From NCBI RefSeq assembly GCF_003340555.1, contig NZ_QPLJ01000013.1, positions 52,749 to 116,748 on the forward strand: a DNA stretch of 64,000 nt. The letters run 5' to 3'. A program made the position numbers and the translations under genes. Positions 36,732 through 45,319 of this stretch are shown piece by piece. The notes beneath the pieces are model-generated. The model saw only the letters and a program-made list of their open reading frames with translations, made no database searches and was not told where the DNA came from. Each line of letters begins with the position of its first letter. Position 1 is the stretch's first letter. This DNA is from Jannaschia formosa. Lineage in GTDB: Bacteria; Pseudomonadota; Alphaproteobacteria; Rhodobacterales; Rhodobacteraceae.

Positions 36732-37201
36732 GGCTGGAGCGTCGTCCGAACGCGGCCCGTGACCGTCCCGGACCCCGACTCGAGGTTCACCGCCAGGCGG
36801 TCGCCCGCCAGCGTCGCGCCGTCCTGGGTGACGACGACGTCGCCCGACAGAAGGATCTCGGCGGTGCCCAGGGTATAGGTCGCCTCCTGCCCCTCGGCGG
36901 CGTCCTGCCCCGCGACGATCAGCACGTCGCCCTCGGCGTTGAGCCGCTCGATCCGGCGATCGCCGTCGACCGTGGCGTAGTCCACGGTGACGCGCTGAGC
37001 CGAGAGCCGAAGCTCGCCCTGGGCGATGACGACGTTGCCGGTCAGCGTCGCGCGGCCGGTGGCCTGGTCGACCTCCAGGCTGTCGGCGGCCACCTCGACC
37101 GGGGCGGAGCGGTCGAACTCGCCGCTGCCGAAGCCGACCTGGGACTGCTGGGCAGAGGCGGGGAAGGCCAGGACGGCCAGAAGGGCGAGCGCGCGCAGCA
37201 T
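36728..37201 (-). CDS. lptA: LPS transport periplasmic protein LptA
   Basis: 157 residues with a signal peptide (1-17, cut near ASA-QQ). The OstA/LptA jellyroll repeats are visible as [32 protein letters not shown] and [23 protein letters not shown] (each quoted in part). LptA polymerises into the bridge that carries LPS across the periplasm from LptC to LptD. It lies 9 nt after lptC and overlaps lptB by ATGA, forming the conserved lptCAB operon. Confidence 0.93.
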   Translation of the reverse strand: MLRALALLAVLAFPASAQQSQVGFGSGEFDRSAPVEVAADSLEVDQATGRATLTGNVVIAQGELRLSAQRVTVDYATVDGDRRIERLNAEGDVLIVAGQDAAEGQEATYTLGTAEILLSGDVVVTQDGATLAGDRLAVNLESGSGTVTGRVRTTLQP

Positions 37202-37210
37202 CGTGTGATC

Positions 37211-37801
37211 CTATGGGTCTGGGGGCAGATATAGCAATTCGACGCCCTGGGTGAAGAGGAGCCGCGGATCGCCCCCGGTCTCGGTCACCCGCAGCGCGCC
37301 CGCCCGGATCGTGCCGAGCGGACCCTCGCCCGCGATCTCGGTCCCGGCGATGTCGACGGTATCGATCCGCCCCTCCAGCCGCGGGGCGGTCAGGCTGTAG
37401 CCTGTCGAGGTCTCGACCCGGACGCCGCCTTCGAGCAGCAGGCTGCGCCCGGCGGCGTCGATCTCGGCCCGGTCGGCGCGCAGGTCGACCTGCGCGCCCG
37501 ACGGCGCGATGAGCTGCATCGCCACGGTCTCGGCGGTCATCCGGTTCGGATCGGCGGCGTCGGGCAGGGCGCGGTCGGCGGTCACGGCGAAGTCCGAGCC
37601 GCGGGACGACACGCCCGCGAAGCGCGGCCGCGTCAGCTGCTGGTCGCGGGCGCGCATCGAGACGTCGACCTCGGCATAGGGGATCGCGTCGTCGGGGTTC
37701 ACCGTGCGCGGCAGCAGGAACAGCATCGACAGAAGGCCCAGCGCCGCCACCGGCAGGACGATCCGCGCGCCGCGGACCAGGCTGGTATGGCTGTCGGCCA
37801 T
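37211..37801 (-). CDS. lptC: LPS export system protein LptC
   Basis: 196 residues. A single N-terminal membrane anchor (about residues 13-31, [19 protein letters not shown]) is followed by a periplasmic domain of the LptA/LptC fold ([42 protein letters not shown]). It receives LPS from LptBFG and passes it to LptA. Sequence conservation in this family is low, so the assignment leans on the adjacent lptA and lptB and the start right after rnd (gap 3 nt). Confidence 0.88.
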   Translation of the reverse strand: MADSHTSLVRGARIVLPVAALGLLSMLFLLPRTVNPDDAIPYAEVDVSMRARDQQLTRPRFAGVSSRGSDFAVTADRALPDAADPNRMTAETVAMQLIAPSGAQVDLRADRAEIDAAGRSLLLEGGVRVETSTGYSLTAPRLEGRIDTVDIAGTEIAGEGPLGTIRAGALRVTETGGDPRLLFTQGVELLYLPPDP

Positions 37802-37804
37802 GGC

Positions 37805-38434
37805 TCAGCTATGGGCGAAGATGTCGGTCTCGGGATAGCCGATCAGGTCCAGCTTCGCCCGCGTCGGCAGGAAGTCGAAGCAGGCCTGCGCGATCTCGGC
37901 CCGGTCCTCGCGCGCGAGCATCGCGTCGAGCTCCCGCTTCAGGCGGTGGAGGTAGAGCACGTCCGAGGCCGCGTATTGCATCTGCGCCTCCGTCAGCTCC
38001 GCCGCGCCCCAGTCGGAGGTCTGCTGGAGCTTGGAGATGTCCTCCTGCAGAAGCTCCGACAGGAGGGCCTTCAGCCCGTGGCGGTCGGTATAGGTCCGCA
38101 CCAGCCGCGACGCGATCTTGGAGCACCAGACCGGCTCGGCCAGGGCGCCGAAGGCATGATACATCGCGGCGATGTCGAAGCGACCGAAATGGAACAGCTT
38201 GAGGGTGTCCCGATCGCGCAGCAGCGCGGCCAGGTTCGGCGCCTCGGTCTGGCCCTTGGCGATCTGCACCAGATGCGCCTGCCCGTCCCCGCCCGACAGC
38301 TGCACGACGCAGAGCCGGTCGCGATGCGGGTTCAGCCCCATTGTCTCGCAGTCGATGGCGACGCCGTCCGGGAAGCTCAGCCCGTCGGGCAGGTCGCCCT
38401 TGTGCAAAGTGATGGCAGAGAGCGGGATGGTCAT
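37805..38434 (-). CDS. rnd: Ribonuclease D-like DEDDy 3'-5' exonuclease
   Basis: 209 residues, so only the catalytic domain is present; E. coli RNase D (about 375) has two extra HRDC domains. DEDDy motifs are visible: Exo [10 protein letters not shown], Exo [16 protein letters not shown], and Exo III with Tyr and Asp in YAASDVLYL. It probably trims tRNA or other small RNA 3' ends. In alphaproteobacteria this short form commonly precedes lptC as here, where it begins the rnd-lptC-lptA-lptB run. Confidence 0.9.
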   Translation of the reverse strand: MTIPLSAITLHKGDLPDGLSFPDGVAIDCETMGLNPHRDRLCVVQLSGGDGQAHLVQIAKGQTEAPNLAALLRDRDTLKLFHFGRFDIAAMYHAFGALAEPVWCSKIASRLVRTYTDRHGLKALLSELLQEDISKLQQTSDWGAAELTEAQMQYAASDVLYLHRLKRELDAMLAREDRAEIAQACFDFLPTRAKLDLIGYPETDIFAHS

Positions 38435-38569
38435 CTTGAGCGTCCTTCAGGTGCAGGCTTCGCCCCTAGCGCGTTTGGCGGCGCGGGGGAACAGGGCGCG
38501 CATGGCGTGGCGGCAGGGGCGTGCGGCGGCATCTTGGCCCCGCCGCGGCTTCGGTCCATTCTCTGCGCC

Positions 38570-39403
38570 ATGAGCGACCGATACTCCTTCCCGCCGGGCG
38601 GCCACCCGCCCCAGACCCAGCTTCTGACCGACCGCGCGGTCTTCAAGACGGCCTATGCCGTCATCCCGCGCGGCACGATGCGCGACATCACGGCGAGCTT
38701 CCTGCCGCATTGGGAGGCGACCCGGCTCTGGGTGCTTGCCCGGCCGATGACCGGCTTCGCCGAGACCTTCAGCCAGTACGCGATGGAGGTGCAGCCCGGC
38801 GGCGGGTCGGAGCGGCCCGACGACGATCCCTCCGCGCAATCCGCGATCTTCGTCACCGACGGCACGGTCACGGTGACGCTGGACGGGACGGCGCATGTGC
38901 TGGAGGAGGGCGGCTATGCCTGGCTGCCGCCCGGCGCTGGCTGGAGCCTGCGCAATACGGGCGGGTCCGTGGCGTGCTTCCAGTGGATCCGCAAGCGGTA
39001 TCAGCCCGCCGGGGGCGTCCCCGTCCCCGCGCCGATCTTCACCAGCGACGCCGCGGTCGAGCCGGCCGTGATGCCCGACACCGAGGGGCGCTGGGCCACG
39101 ACCCGGTTCCACGACCCCGCCGAACTGGGCCATGACATGCATGTCACCATCGTCACCTTCCGGCCCGGAGGCGTGATCCCCTTCCTCGAGACCCATGTGA
39201 TGGAGCACGGACTCTACGTGCTGGAAGGGCACGGGGTCTACCGGCTCAACGACGACTGGGTCGAGGTCGAGGCGGGCGATTTCATGTGGCTGCGTGCCTT
39301 CTGCCCGCAGGCCTGCTATGCGGGCGGTCCCGGGCCGTTCCGCTACCTGCTCTACAAGGACGTGAACCGCCACGCGCCCCTGACCCTCGGAGGATCCGCA
39401 TGA
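38570..39403 (+). CDS. (S)-Ureidoglycine aminohydrolase, bicupin (AllE/YlbA-like)
   Basis: 277 residues from ATG 38570. It has two cupin domains: the first around [31 protein letters not shown], the second with the metal motif [18 protein letters not shown]. The fold and length fit the manganese enzyme that turns ureidoglycine into ureidoglycolate and ammonia late in purine degradation. The downstream uraH and puuD support that role. It overlaps uraH by 4 nt (39400-39403). Other bicupins (pirin/oxalate types) are less likely given the neighbours. Confidence 0.85.
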   Translation: MSDRYSFPPGGHPPQTQLLTDRAVFKTAYAVIPRGTMRDITASFLPHWEATRLWVLARPMTGFAETFSQYAMEVQPGGGSERPDDDPSAQSAIFVTDGTVTVTLDGTAHVLEEGGYAWLPPGAGWSLRNTGGSVACFQWIRKRYQPAGGVPVPAPIFTSDAAVEPAVMPDTEGRWATTRFHDPAELGHDMHVTIVTFRPGGVIPFLETHVMEHGLYVLEGHGVYRLNDDWVEVEAGDFMWLRAFCPQACYAGGPGPFRYLLYKDVNRHAPLTLGGSA

Positions 39404-39744
39404 CCGGCTACCTGACGACCCATGTGCTCGACACCGCGCGCGGGTGCCCGGCCGCGGGCCTGAAGATCGAGCTCTTCCGGATCGAGGGGGCCGCGCGCGC
39501 GAAGCTGGCCGAGGTCGAGACCAATGCCGACGGCCGCACCGAGGGTCCGATCCTGCCCGAGCCGGAATTCGCCACCGGCACCTATGAGCTGGTCTTCCAC
39601 GCGGGCGCCTACCTTGCCCGCACCGGCGGGCCGGGCGGGTTCCTGGGCGAGATCCCGATCCGCTTCGCCATGGCCGAGGCCGATCACTACCACGTCCCGC
39701 TGCTGCTGAGCCCCTTCGGCTACTCGACCTATCGCGGCTCCTAG
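39400..39744 (+). CDS. uraH: 5-Hydroxyisourate hydrolase (transthyretin-related protein)
   Basis: 114 residues, family length. It hydrolyses 5-hydroxyisourate, the product of urate oxidase. The active-site residues are visible: His in [15 protein letters not shown], the central [10 protein letters not shown] with Arg, [19 protein letters not shown] with the second His, and the diagnostic C-terminal YRGS. It is coupled by ATGA to the ureidoglycine aminohydrolase gene and lies 75 bp before puuD. A small hairpin (39743-39759) sits at its stop codon. Confidence 0.96.
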   Translation: MTGYLTTHVLDTARGCPAAGLKIELFRIEGAARAKLAEVETNADGRTEGPILPEPEFATGTYELVFHAGAYLARTGGPGGFLGEIPIRFAMAEADHYHVPLLLSPFGYSTYRGS

Positions 39745-39759
39745 GGGCGAGTCGCCCCT
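39743..39759 (+). terminator. Short hairpin at the uraH stop codon
   Basis: A 7-bp stem AGGGGCG / CGCCCCT with a 3-nt loop, no T-tract. It may tune readthrough from uraH into puuD; alone it is too small for efficient termination. Confidence 0.35.
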
Positions 39760-39819
39760 GGACTTGCCGCGGCGCGGCGTGGACGTCATGCTGCGCCAAA
39801 CCTCTCGGAGCGCGCGCCA

Positions 39820-41064
39820 ATGTTCGACCTCGCCGTGATGTGGGACTGGCTGGCCTTCTCGGTCCGCTGGCTGCACGTCATCACCGCCATCGCCTGGATC
39901 GGGGCGAGCTTCTACTTCATCGCGCTCGACCTCGGGCTGCGGAAGGCCCCCGGCATGCCCAAGGGCGCCTATGGCGAGGAGTGGGAGGTGCATGGCGGCG
40001 GGTTCTACCATACGACGAAATACCTCGTGGCGCCCGACCGCCTGCCGGAGCACCTGACCTGGCACAAGTGGCAGAGCTACTGGACCTGGATCTCGGGCGC
40101 GGCCCTTCTGGCAATCGTCTACTGGGCGGGGGCGGAGCTGTTCCTGATCGACCCGGCCAAGGCCGACCTCGCCGTCTGGCAGGGCATCCTGATCTCGGCC
40201 GGGTTCATCGCGGTGGGCTGGGTCGGCTATGACGCGCTCTGCCGGTCGCCGCTGAAGGGGAACGCGACGGCGGTGATGCTGGTGCTCTTCGCGGGGATCG
40301 TGCTGGCCTCCTGGCTGCTCGACCAGATCTTCACTGGGCGCGCGGCGCTCCTGCATCTGGGGGCGATGACGGCGACGATCATGACCGGGAACGTCTTCTT
40401 CGTCATCATGCCGAACCAGCGGATCGTGATCGCGGACCTGAAGGCGGGCCGCACACCCGAAGCGAAGTATGGGCAGATCGCCAAGCTGCGCTCGACCCAC
40501 AACAACTACCTGACGCTGCCGGTCCTGTTCCTGATGCTGTCGAACCATTACCCGCTGGCGACCTCGACCGAGCATGCCTGGATCATCGCCTGTCTCGTCT
40601 TCCTGACCGGGGTCACGATCCGGCACTACTTCAACACGCTGCACGCCACCGGAGAGGGGCCGGTCTGGACCTGGGGCGCGACGGTCCTGCTGGTCGTGCT
40701 GATGGCATGGCTGTCGACCGCCTCCTCCTTCGACGGCGATTACGAGGCGCTGGAGGAGGTGGAGCTTTCGGGCGCGGCGCTGACCTTCGCCGCCTCGCCT
40801 GCCTTCGACGCCGCCGCCAACGCGGTACGCGGCCGCTGCTCCATGTGCCACGCGCGAGAGCCGGTCTGGGAGGGGATGCACTGGGCGCCGAAGGGCGTGC
40901 ACCTGGAGACGGATGCGGACATCGCTTCGCAGGCGCGGGAGATCTACCTTCAGGCCGGGATCAGCCACGCCATGCCGCCCGCCAACCTGACCGAGATGCT
41001 GCCGGAGGAGCGCGCCCTCATCCGCCGCTGGTATCGCGGCGGCGAGGACGTGGCGGCGCGGTAG
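39820..41064 (+). CDS. puuD: Membrane-bound urate hydroxylase PuuD with cytochrome c domain
   Basis: 414 residues. About eight membrane helices cover residues 10-300 (including WLHVITAIAWIGASFYFIAL and the PNQRIVIADLKAG loop). A C-terminal periplasmic c-type cytochrome domain follows, with the haem motif CSMCH at residues 340-344 and the likely axial Met near HAMPPANL. PuuD oxidises urate to 5-hydroxyisourate and passes electrons through its cytochrome to the respiratory chain, without making H2O2. UraH, encoded just upstream, takes the product. The gene is convergent with a nitroreductase gene 9 bp away. Confidence 0.93.
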   Translation: MFDLAVMWDWLAFSVRWLHVITAIAWIGASFYFIALDLGLRKAPGMPKGAYGEEWEVHGGGFYHTTKYLVAPDRLPEHLTWHKWQSYWTWISGAALLAIVYWAGAELFLIDPAKADLAVWQGILISAGFIAVGWVGYDALCRSPLKGNATAVMLVLFAGIVLASWLLDQIFTGRAALLHLGAMTATIMTGNVFFVIMPNQRIVIADLKAGRTPEAKYGQIAKLRSTHNNYLTLPVLFLMLSNHYPLATSTEHAWIIACLVFLTGVTIRHYFNTLHATGEGPVWTWGATVLLVVLMAWLSTASSFDGDYEALEEVELSGAALTFAASPAFDAAANAVRGRCSMCHAREPVWEGMHWAPKGVHLETDADIASQAREIYLQAGISHAMPPANLTEMLPEERALIRRWYRGGEDVAAR

Positions 41065-41073
41065 GCGGCCCGC

Positions 41074-41904
41074 TCAGTCGAAGCGGAAGCCCTTCGCGCG
41101 CAGGAAGGCGCCGAAATCGGCGCGTTCGGGCCGGGAATACTGCCGGACCTTGTCCTCGGACCAGCCATAGCCGGGGCTTTCGCCGAAGCTTTCGGCGAAG
41201 CGCTGCGTCCGGTAGGGCTGCCGGGACGCGCGCGCCGCGTCATAGGCTGCGACATCGGCGCGCAGGTCGCGTTCCGCGTAGCGGTTCCGATGCACCGTCG
41301 CCCGCAGCGGCAGGCGCATCGCGATCTCCGGCGGGGCCGCCGGCCAGCCGAGGGCGAGCCCGGCGACGGGGAAGACATGATCGGGCAGGCCCAGCAGGTC
41401 CGACACCGCCGCCGCCTCGTTGCGCACGGCGCTGACCGGGCAGCATCCGAGCCCCGCCGCCTCGGCCGCCGTGACGAAGGCGGCGAGCGCGATCCCGGCA
41501 TCGACGGCGGCGTTGAACGGCGCGTCGAAATGGTCGTTGGCGAAGGGCACGTCGTGCCAGTCGTGCAGCAGGCGCTGGCGCCGGTTGTTGCCGCAGAACA
41601 CCGCCAGCACCGGCGCGCCCGCGACCCAGGGCTGGCCCGCGACCAGGTCGGCCAGGGCCGTCCGCGCCTCCGGCTCCGTGACCAGCACGATGTCGCGCTG
41701 TTGCAGGTCGCTCTTGGTCGGGGAGGCCAGCGCGAGGGCGCAGAGCGTGTCGAGCAGCGCGTCCGGCACCGGCTCCGCCGCGAAGGTCCGGCAGGAGCCG
41801 CGCGCGGCCATCGCCCGCCACGCCCCGGGCTGCGTCCCGGGCAAGGGGGGCGGATCGTCGTAGCGCGCCGCGAGCAGGGTGTGGAGGTCGGGCTGGTCGG
41901 TCAT
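41074..41904 (-). CDS. NADPH-dependent nitroreductase / flavin oxidoreductase (NfsA-like)
   Basis: 276 residues from ATG 41904. It has the nitroreductase fold, with FMN-contacting WRAMAARGSCRTF (residues ~29-41), ALASPTKSDLQQRDIVLV, a long insert, GLGCCPVSAVRN and a C-terminal arm ending in FGAFLRAKGFRFD. Length and the C-terminal arm fit NfsA/Frp-type NADPH oxidoreductases, which reduce nitroaromatics, quinones or flavins. The physiological substrate is unclear. It lacks features that would make it the dimethylbenzimidazole synthase BluB. It is divergent from the sdhB-like gene, with an inverted repeat between them. Confidence 0.8.
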   Translation of the reverse strand: MTDQPDLHTLLAARYDDPPPLPGTQPGAWRAMAARGSCRTFAAEPVPDALLDTLCALALASPTKSDLQQRDIVLVTEPEARTALADLVAGQPWVAGAPVLAVFCGNNRRQRLLHDWHDVPFANDHFDAPFNAAVDAGIALAAFVTAAEAAGLGCCPVSAVRNEAAAVSDLLGLPDHVFPVAGLALGWPAAPPEIAMRLPLRATVHRNRYAERDLRADVAAYDAARASRQPYRTQRFAESFGESPGYGWSEDKVRQYSRPERADFGAFLRAKGFRFD

Positions 41905-41926
41905 GGCGCGCATTCTGAAAGCATAG

Positions 41927-41979
41927 CTAACGAAATCCTCAAGAATTTATCGCGTTTGTAAAGCTGGACTATTCGTTAG
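41927..41979. promoter_or_regulatory. Inverted repeat in the divergent nitroreductase / sdhB-like promoter region
   Basis: CTAACGAA (41927-41934) and TTCGTTAG (41972-41979) form a perfect 8-bp inverted pair with centres 45 bp apart in an unusually AT-rich stretch (41905-41980). The layout suggests a dimeric regulator binding site between two divergent promoters. Confidence 0.4.
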
Positions 41980-42038
41980 GCTAGGCGCATTCGCCGGCGA
42001 GGTCCAACCACGTTCCGGTTCCAACCCGACAGAGGCCC

Positions 42039-42749
42039 ATGCCCCAGGACACGATTCGCCTTACCATCGACCGCGGCGCTGCCAGCGAGTCCTTCGACGT
42101 GCCCGCCTACGAGAGCCAGACCGTGCTCGACGTCGTCTCCTGGGTGCAGCAGAACGCCGACCCATCGCTCGCCTATCGCTTCGCCTGCCGGGTGGGGATG
42201 TGCGGCTCCTGCGCGATGATGGTGAACGGGGTGCCGCGCTGGACCTGCCGGACCCATGTCTCGAAGGTGCTGAAGGGCGGCGCGCTGCAGGTCGGGCCGC
42301 TGCGCAACCTGCCGGTGATCCGCGACCTGGTGGTCGACATGGACCCGTTCTTCGACAAGTGGGTCGCGGCCGAGGGCGTCCATCACGGCACCCGCACCCG
42401 CGACGACGAGATCGCACCCATCGACGAGACATCGCCCGCCCGCGTCGAGGCCAATAGCGGGATCGAGTGCATCAACTGCTCGGTCTGCTATGCTGCCTGC
42501 GACACGGTGGCGGGCAATCCGGACTATCTTGGCCCCGCGCCGCTTCTGCGGGCCTGGACGCTGCTCAACGATGCAAAGGACGCGGGGCGCGTCGCGATCC
42601 TCGACGCGGTGTCGGGGTCGGGCGGGTGCCACAACTGCCATTCCATGGGCTCCTGCACGGCCTATTGCCCGAACGAGCTGGACCCGATGTCGGCCATCGC
42701 CGGGCTGAAGCGCGAGACGATGAAGCACGCGCTGAGGGGGAAGAGATGA
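42039..42749 (+). CDS. Succinate dehydrogenase/fumarate reductase-like iron-sulfur subunit
   Basis: 236 residues. Three iron-sulfur clusters can be placed: [2Fe-2S] by CRVGMCGSC and the later WTCRT, [4Fe-4S] by CINCSVCYAAC, and [3Fe-4S] by CHNCHSMGSCTAYCP, so all electron-carrying sites are intact. It is the B subunit of a four-subunit complex with the next three genes. The order B-anchor-anchor-A differs from the usual sdhCDAB, which, with the fumarase and CoA-transferase genes downstream, suggests a specialised dicarboxylate dehydrogenase and not the central TCA enzyme. Confidence 0.88.
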   Translation: MPQDTIRLTIDRGAASESFDVPAYESQTVLDVVSWVQQNADPSLAYRFACRVGMCGSCAMMVNGVPRWTCRTHVSKVLKGGALQVGPLRNLPVIRDLVVDMDPFFDKWVAAEGVHHGTRTRDDEIAPIDETSPARVEANSGIECINCSVCYAACDTVAGNPDYLGPAPLLRAWTLLNDAKDAGRVAILDAVSGSGGCHNCHSMGSCTAYCPNELDPMSAIAGLKRETMKHALRGKR

Positions 42750-42798
42750 ACGGGACCGATCTGCCTCAGTCGTCGGCGCGCGGGGCGCGGGCGGTGCC

Positions 42799-42846
42799 GG
42801 GGGCCAGCCCCCGGACCCCCGGAGTATTTCCGGCCACAGGAAGGGG
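42799..42846. repeat. Intergenic repeat, copy C (inside the sdh-like operon)
   Basis: A small hairpin (GGGGGCCAGCCCCC) and the 29-bp core at 42818-42846, identical to that at 30421-30449. It occupies most of the 124-bp gap between the iron-sulfur and first anchor genes, the only large gap in an otherwise overlapping operon. Confidence 0.8.
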
Positions 42847-42873
42847 CCGATCCGGCAGGGACGGGGCGCGGCG

Positions 42874-43215
42874 ATGATCGGGCTGAGGCTCTACATGGCG
42901 CAGCGGATCAGCGCGATCCTGATGGCGCCCTTCGTGCTGGGGCATCTCGCCGTGATGATCTATGCGATCCAGGGGGGCCTGAGCGCTGCCGAGATCCTCG
43001 GGCGGACGCAGGGATCGTTCCTGTGGTTCGCCTTCTACGGGCTGTTCACGCTGGCCGTGTCCGTCCACGCGGCCATCGGCCTGCGCGCCATCGCCCATGA
43101 ATGGGGCGGGCTGTCGGGGCGGGCGCTGGACGGGCTGATGTGGGTCGTGGGGCTGGGCCTCTTCTGGCTGGGCGCCACCGCCGTCTGGGCCGTGACCTTC
43201 GGGGTAGCGCCATGA
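42874..43215 (+). CDS. SDH/FRD-like membrane anchor subunit 1
   Basis: 113 residues with three membrane segments (about residues 12-32, 50-75 and 88-110). The N-terminal YMAQRISAILMAPFVLGHL is the quinone/haem-region pattern (QR-S) of succinate dehydrogenase and fumarate reductase anchors, and the later HAAIGLRAIAHEW carries a candidate haem-ligand His. It overlaps the second anchor gene by ATGA. The start is preceded by a 124-bp gap holding repeat copy C, so its expression relative to the B subunit might be altered. Confidence 0.78.
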   Translation: MIGLRLYMAQRISAILMAPFVLGHLAVMIYAIQGGLSAAEILGRTQGSFLWFAFYGLFTLAVSVHAAIGLRAIAHEWGGLSGRALDGLMWVVGLGLFWLGATAVWAVTFGVAP

Positions 43216-43562
43216 CGATGGCGGGTTATCGCAACCGGGCGCATCCGCTCTGGCTGGCCCATATCGTCCACCGGCTGTCGGGGCTGTTCCTGGCGCTGTT
43301 CCTGCCGGTGCATTTCTGGGTGCTGGCGATGGCGGCCTCCGATCCCGGGCGGCTCGACGGCTGGCTCGCCTTCACCGAGGCGGGGATCGTCAAGGCGGCG
43401 GAGTTCGGGCTGGTCTTCGGCCTCGCCGTCCACATGTTCGGCGGCCTGCGCCTGCTGGCGCTGGAATGGCTGCCGTGGTCGGCGCCGCAGAAGACCTTGG
43501 CCGCCGCAGCCGCGGCCTTGTCCTTCCTGATCGCCGTCCTGTTCCTGATGAGGGCCATCTGA
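43212..43562 (+). CDS. SDH/FRD-like membrane anchor subunit 2 (cytochrome b556-type)
   Basis: 116 residues from ATG 43212, overlapping anchor 1 by ATGA and the flavoprotein start by one base (TGATG at 43560-43564). Three membrane segments carry the SdhC-type signature HIVHRLSGLFLALFLPVHFW (residues ~17-36) and a likely haem-ligand His in LAVHMFGGLRLL. Two anchors each with a candidate haem ligand suggest a b-type haem complex that exchanges electrons with the quinone pool. Confidence 0.8.
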   Translation: MTMAGYRNRAHPLWLAHIVHRLSGLFLALFLPVHFWVLAMAASDPGRLDGWLAFTEAGIVKAAEFGLVFGLAVHMFGGLRLLALEWLPWSAPQKTLAAAAAALSFLIAVLFLMRAI

Positions 43563-45319
43563 TGCAGATCGAGCGGCATGACACCGACATCCTGATCCTC
43601 GGCACCGGTGGTGCCGGGCTCTTCGCCGCTTTGCACGCCCGGCAGACCGCGCCCGAGGCGAAGGTGACGATCGCGGTGAAGGGGCTGATCGGGAAATGCG
43701 GCTGCACGCGGATGGTGCAGGGCGGCTACAACGTCGCGCTGGGCGGCGGCGACAGCGTCGAGCGGCATTTCATGGACACGATCGTCGGCGGCAAGTGGCT
43801 GCCGAACCAGGACATGGCCTGGCGGCTGTGCGAACAGGCGGTGGTCCGCGTCCGCGAACTGGAGAACGAGGTCGGCTGCTTCTTCGACCGCAACCCGGAC
43901 GGCACGCTGCATCAGAAGGCGTTCGCCGGGCAGACCGCCGACCGCACCGTCCACAAGGGCGACCTGACCGGTATCGAGATCATCAACCGGCTGATGGAGA
44001 AGGTGCTGGCGAGCGGCGTCGAGAAGATGCAGGAGCATCGCGCCGTCGGCCTGATCCCGACGAAGGACCGCAGCGCCCTGGCTGGCGTGCTGATGATCGA
44101 CATGCGGACCGGGCGCTTCCGGCTGGTGCGCGCCAAGACGGTGCTGATGGCGACCGGCGGCGGCCCGACGATGTACAAGTACCACACGCCTTCGGGTGAC
44201 AAGACGATGGACGGGCTGGCGATGGCCCTGCGTGCGGGGCTGACGCTGCGCGACATGGAGATGGTGCAGTTCCATCCCACGGGACTGCTGGCCGGCGACC
44301 ACACCCGGATGACCGGCACCGTGCTGGAGGAAGGGCTTCGCGGCGCGGGCGGCCAGCTCATCAACCACGCGGGCCAGCGCTTCATGTTCGACTACGACGC
44401 GAAGGGAGAACGGGCGACGCGCGACGTGGTCAGCCGCGGGATCTATGCCGAGATGCGCAAGAACAACCACCCGGATCAGGAGGGGGTGTTCATCTCGATG
44501 TCCCATCTGGGCCCCGATTTCGTGGCCAGGAAGTTCAAGGGCATGGTCAAGCGCTGCGCCGATTGCGGCTTCGACCTGGCCGGGGGGAAGGTCGAGGTCG
44601 TGCCGACCGCGCATTACTTCATGGGCGGTGTCGTGGTCGACGTGAACACGCGGACGGCGATGGAGGGGCTCTACGTCGCCGGGGAGGATGCGGGCGGCGC
44701 CCACGGCTCGAACCGGCTGGGCGGCAACGGCGTGGCGAACTCGACCGTCTATGGCGGCATCGCGGGCGACACGATGGGGCGGGACGTGCGGGCCATGACC
44801 CTGCGGGAGCCCGACGAGGAGGTGCTGGCCGCGGAACTGGCCCGCGCGACTCATCCGCTGGGCCTGAAGCCCGGCCACGTCCTGCCGCTGCGCCAGAAGC
44901 TGCAGGAGGTGATGTGGGAGGAGGTCGGCGTGATGCGGACCGAGACCGGGATGCGCAGGGGCCTGACCGGCATCGCCGAGGTCGCGGGCGAGTTGATGGA
45001 GACCGGCGTGGCGGGCGGGGAGGTCGATGGCGATCTGGCCTTCAACCTGACCTGGCACGACTGGCTGAACCTGCGCTCGCTCTGCGACGTCTCCGAGGTG
45101 ATCGCGAAGGCCGGGATCACGCGCGAGGATTCGCGCGGCGCGCATTTCCGCGAGGATTTCCCCGAGACGGGGCCGCTGGAGGAGAGCAGCTTCACCGTCG
45201 CCCGGCTGGAGGGCGAGACGGTGGAGGTCGGGACCGAGCCGGTGCGCTTCACCATCGTGCGCCCCGGCGAGACGGTGCTGCCCGAGGGGGAGCCCGAGAC
45301 GCTGGTGGCGGCGGAATGA
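43562..45319 (+). CDS. Succinate dehydrogenase/fumarate reductase-like flavoprotein with Cys in place of the FAD-linking His
   Basis: 585 residues. The FAD motif GTGGAGLFAALHARQ (residues 14-28), substrate-site MVQFHPTG, LEEGLRGAGG, catalytic-Arg region TRDVVSR and HGSNRLGGN place it in the SDH/FRD/aspartate-oxidase flavoprotein family. In classical SdhA and FrdA the FAD is bound covalently to the His of RSHTxxAQGG. Here the aligned segment is GCTRMVQGG, with Cys48 at the His position, so FAD is probably non-covalent. That usually raises the question of reaction direction and substrate. It acts with the three preceding genes as a membrane complex. Confidence 0.87.
   Translation: MQIERHDTDILILGTGGAGLFAALHARQTAPEAKVTIAVKGLIGKCGCTRMVQGGYNVALGGGDSVERHFMDTIVGGKWLPNQDMAWRLCEQAVVRVRELENEVGCFFDRNPDGTLHQKAFAGQTADRTVHKGDLTGIEIINRLMEKVLASGVEKMQEHRAVGLIPTKDRSALAGVLMIDMRTGRFRLVRAKTVLMATGGGPTMYKYHTPSGDKTMDGLAMALRAGLTLRDMEMVQFHPTGLLAGDHTRMTGTVLEEGLRGAGGQLINHAGQRFMFDYDAKGERATRDVVSRGIYAEMRKNNHPDQEGVFISMSHLGPDFVARKFKGMVKRCADCGFDLAGGKVEVVPTAHYFMGGVVVDVNTRTAMEGLYVAGEDAGGAHGSNRLGGNGVANSTVYGGIAGDTMGRDVRAMTLREPDEEVLAAELARATHPLGLKPGHVLPLRQKLQEVMWEEVGVMRTETGMRRGLTGIAEVAGELMETGVAGGEVDGDLAFNLTWHDWLNLRSLCDVSEVIAKAGITREDSRGAHFREDFPETGPLEESSFTVARLEGETVEVGTEPVRFTIVRPGETVLPEGEPETLVAAE

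Noticed and set aside
41074-41904. Cobalamin lower-ligand synthase BluB as identity of the nitroreductase
   Set aside because: The protein has the long C-terminal arm and size of NADPH-dependent NfsA-type enzymes, and no cobalamin genes are nearby.
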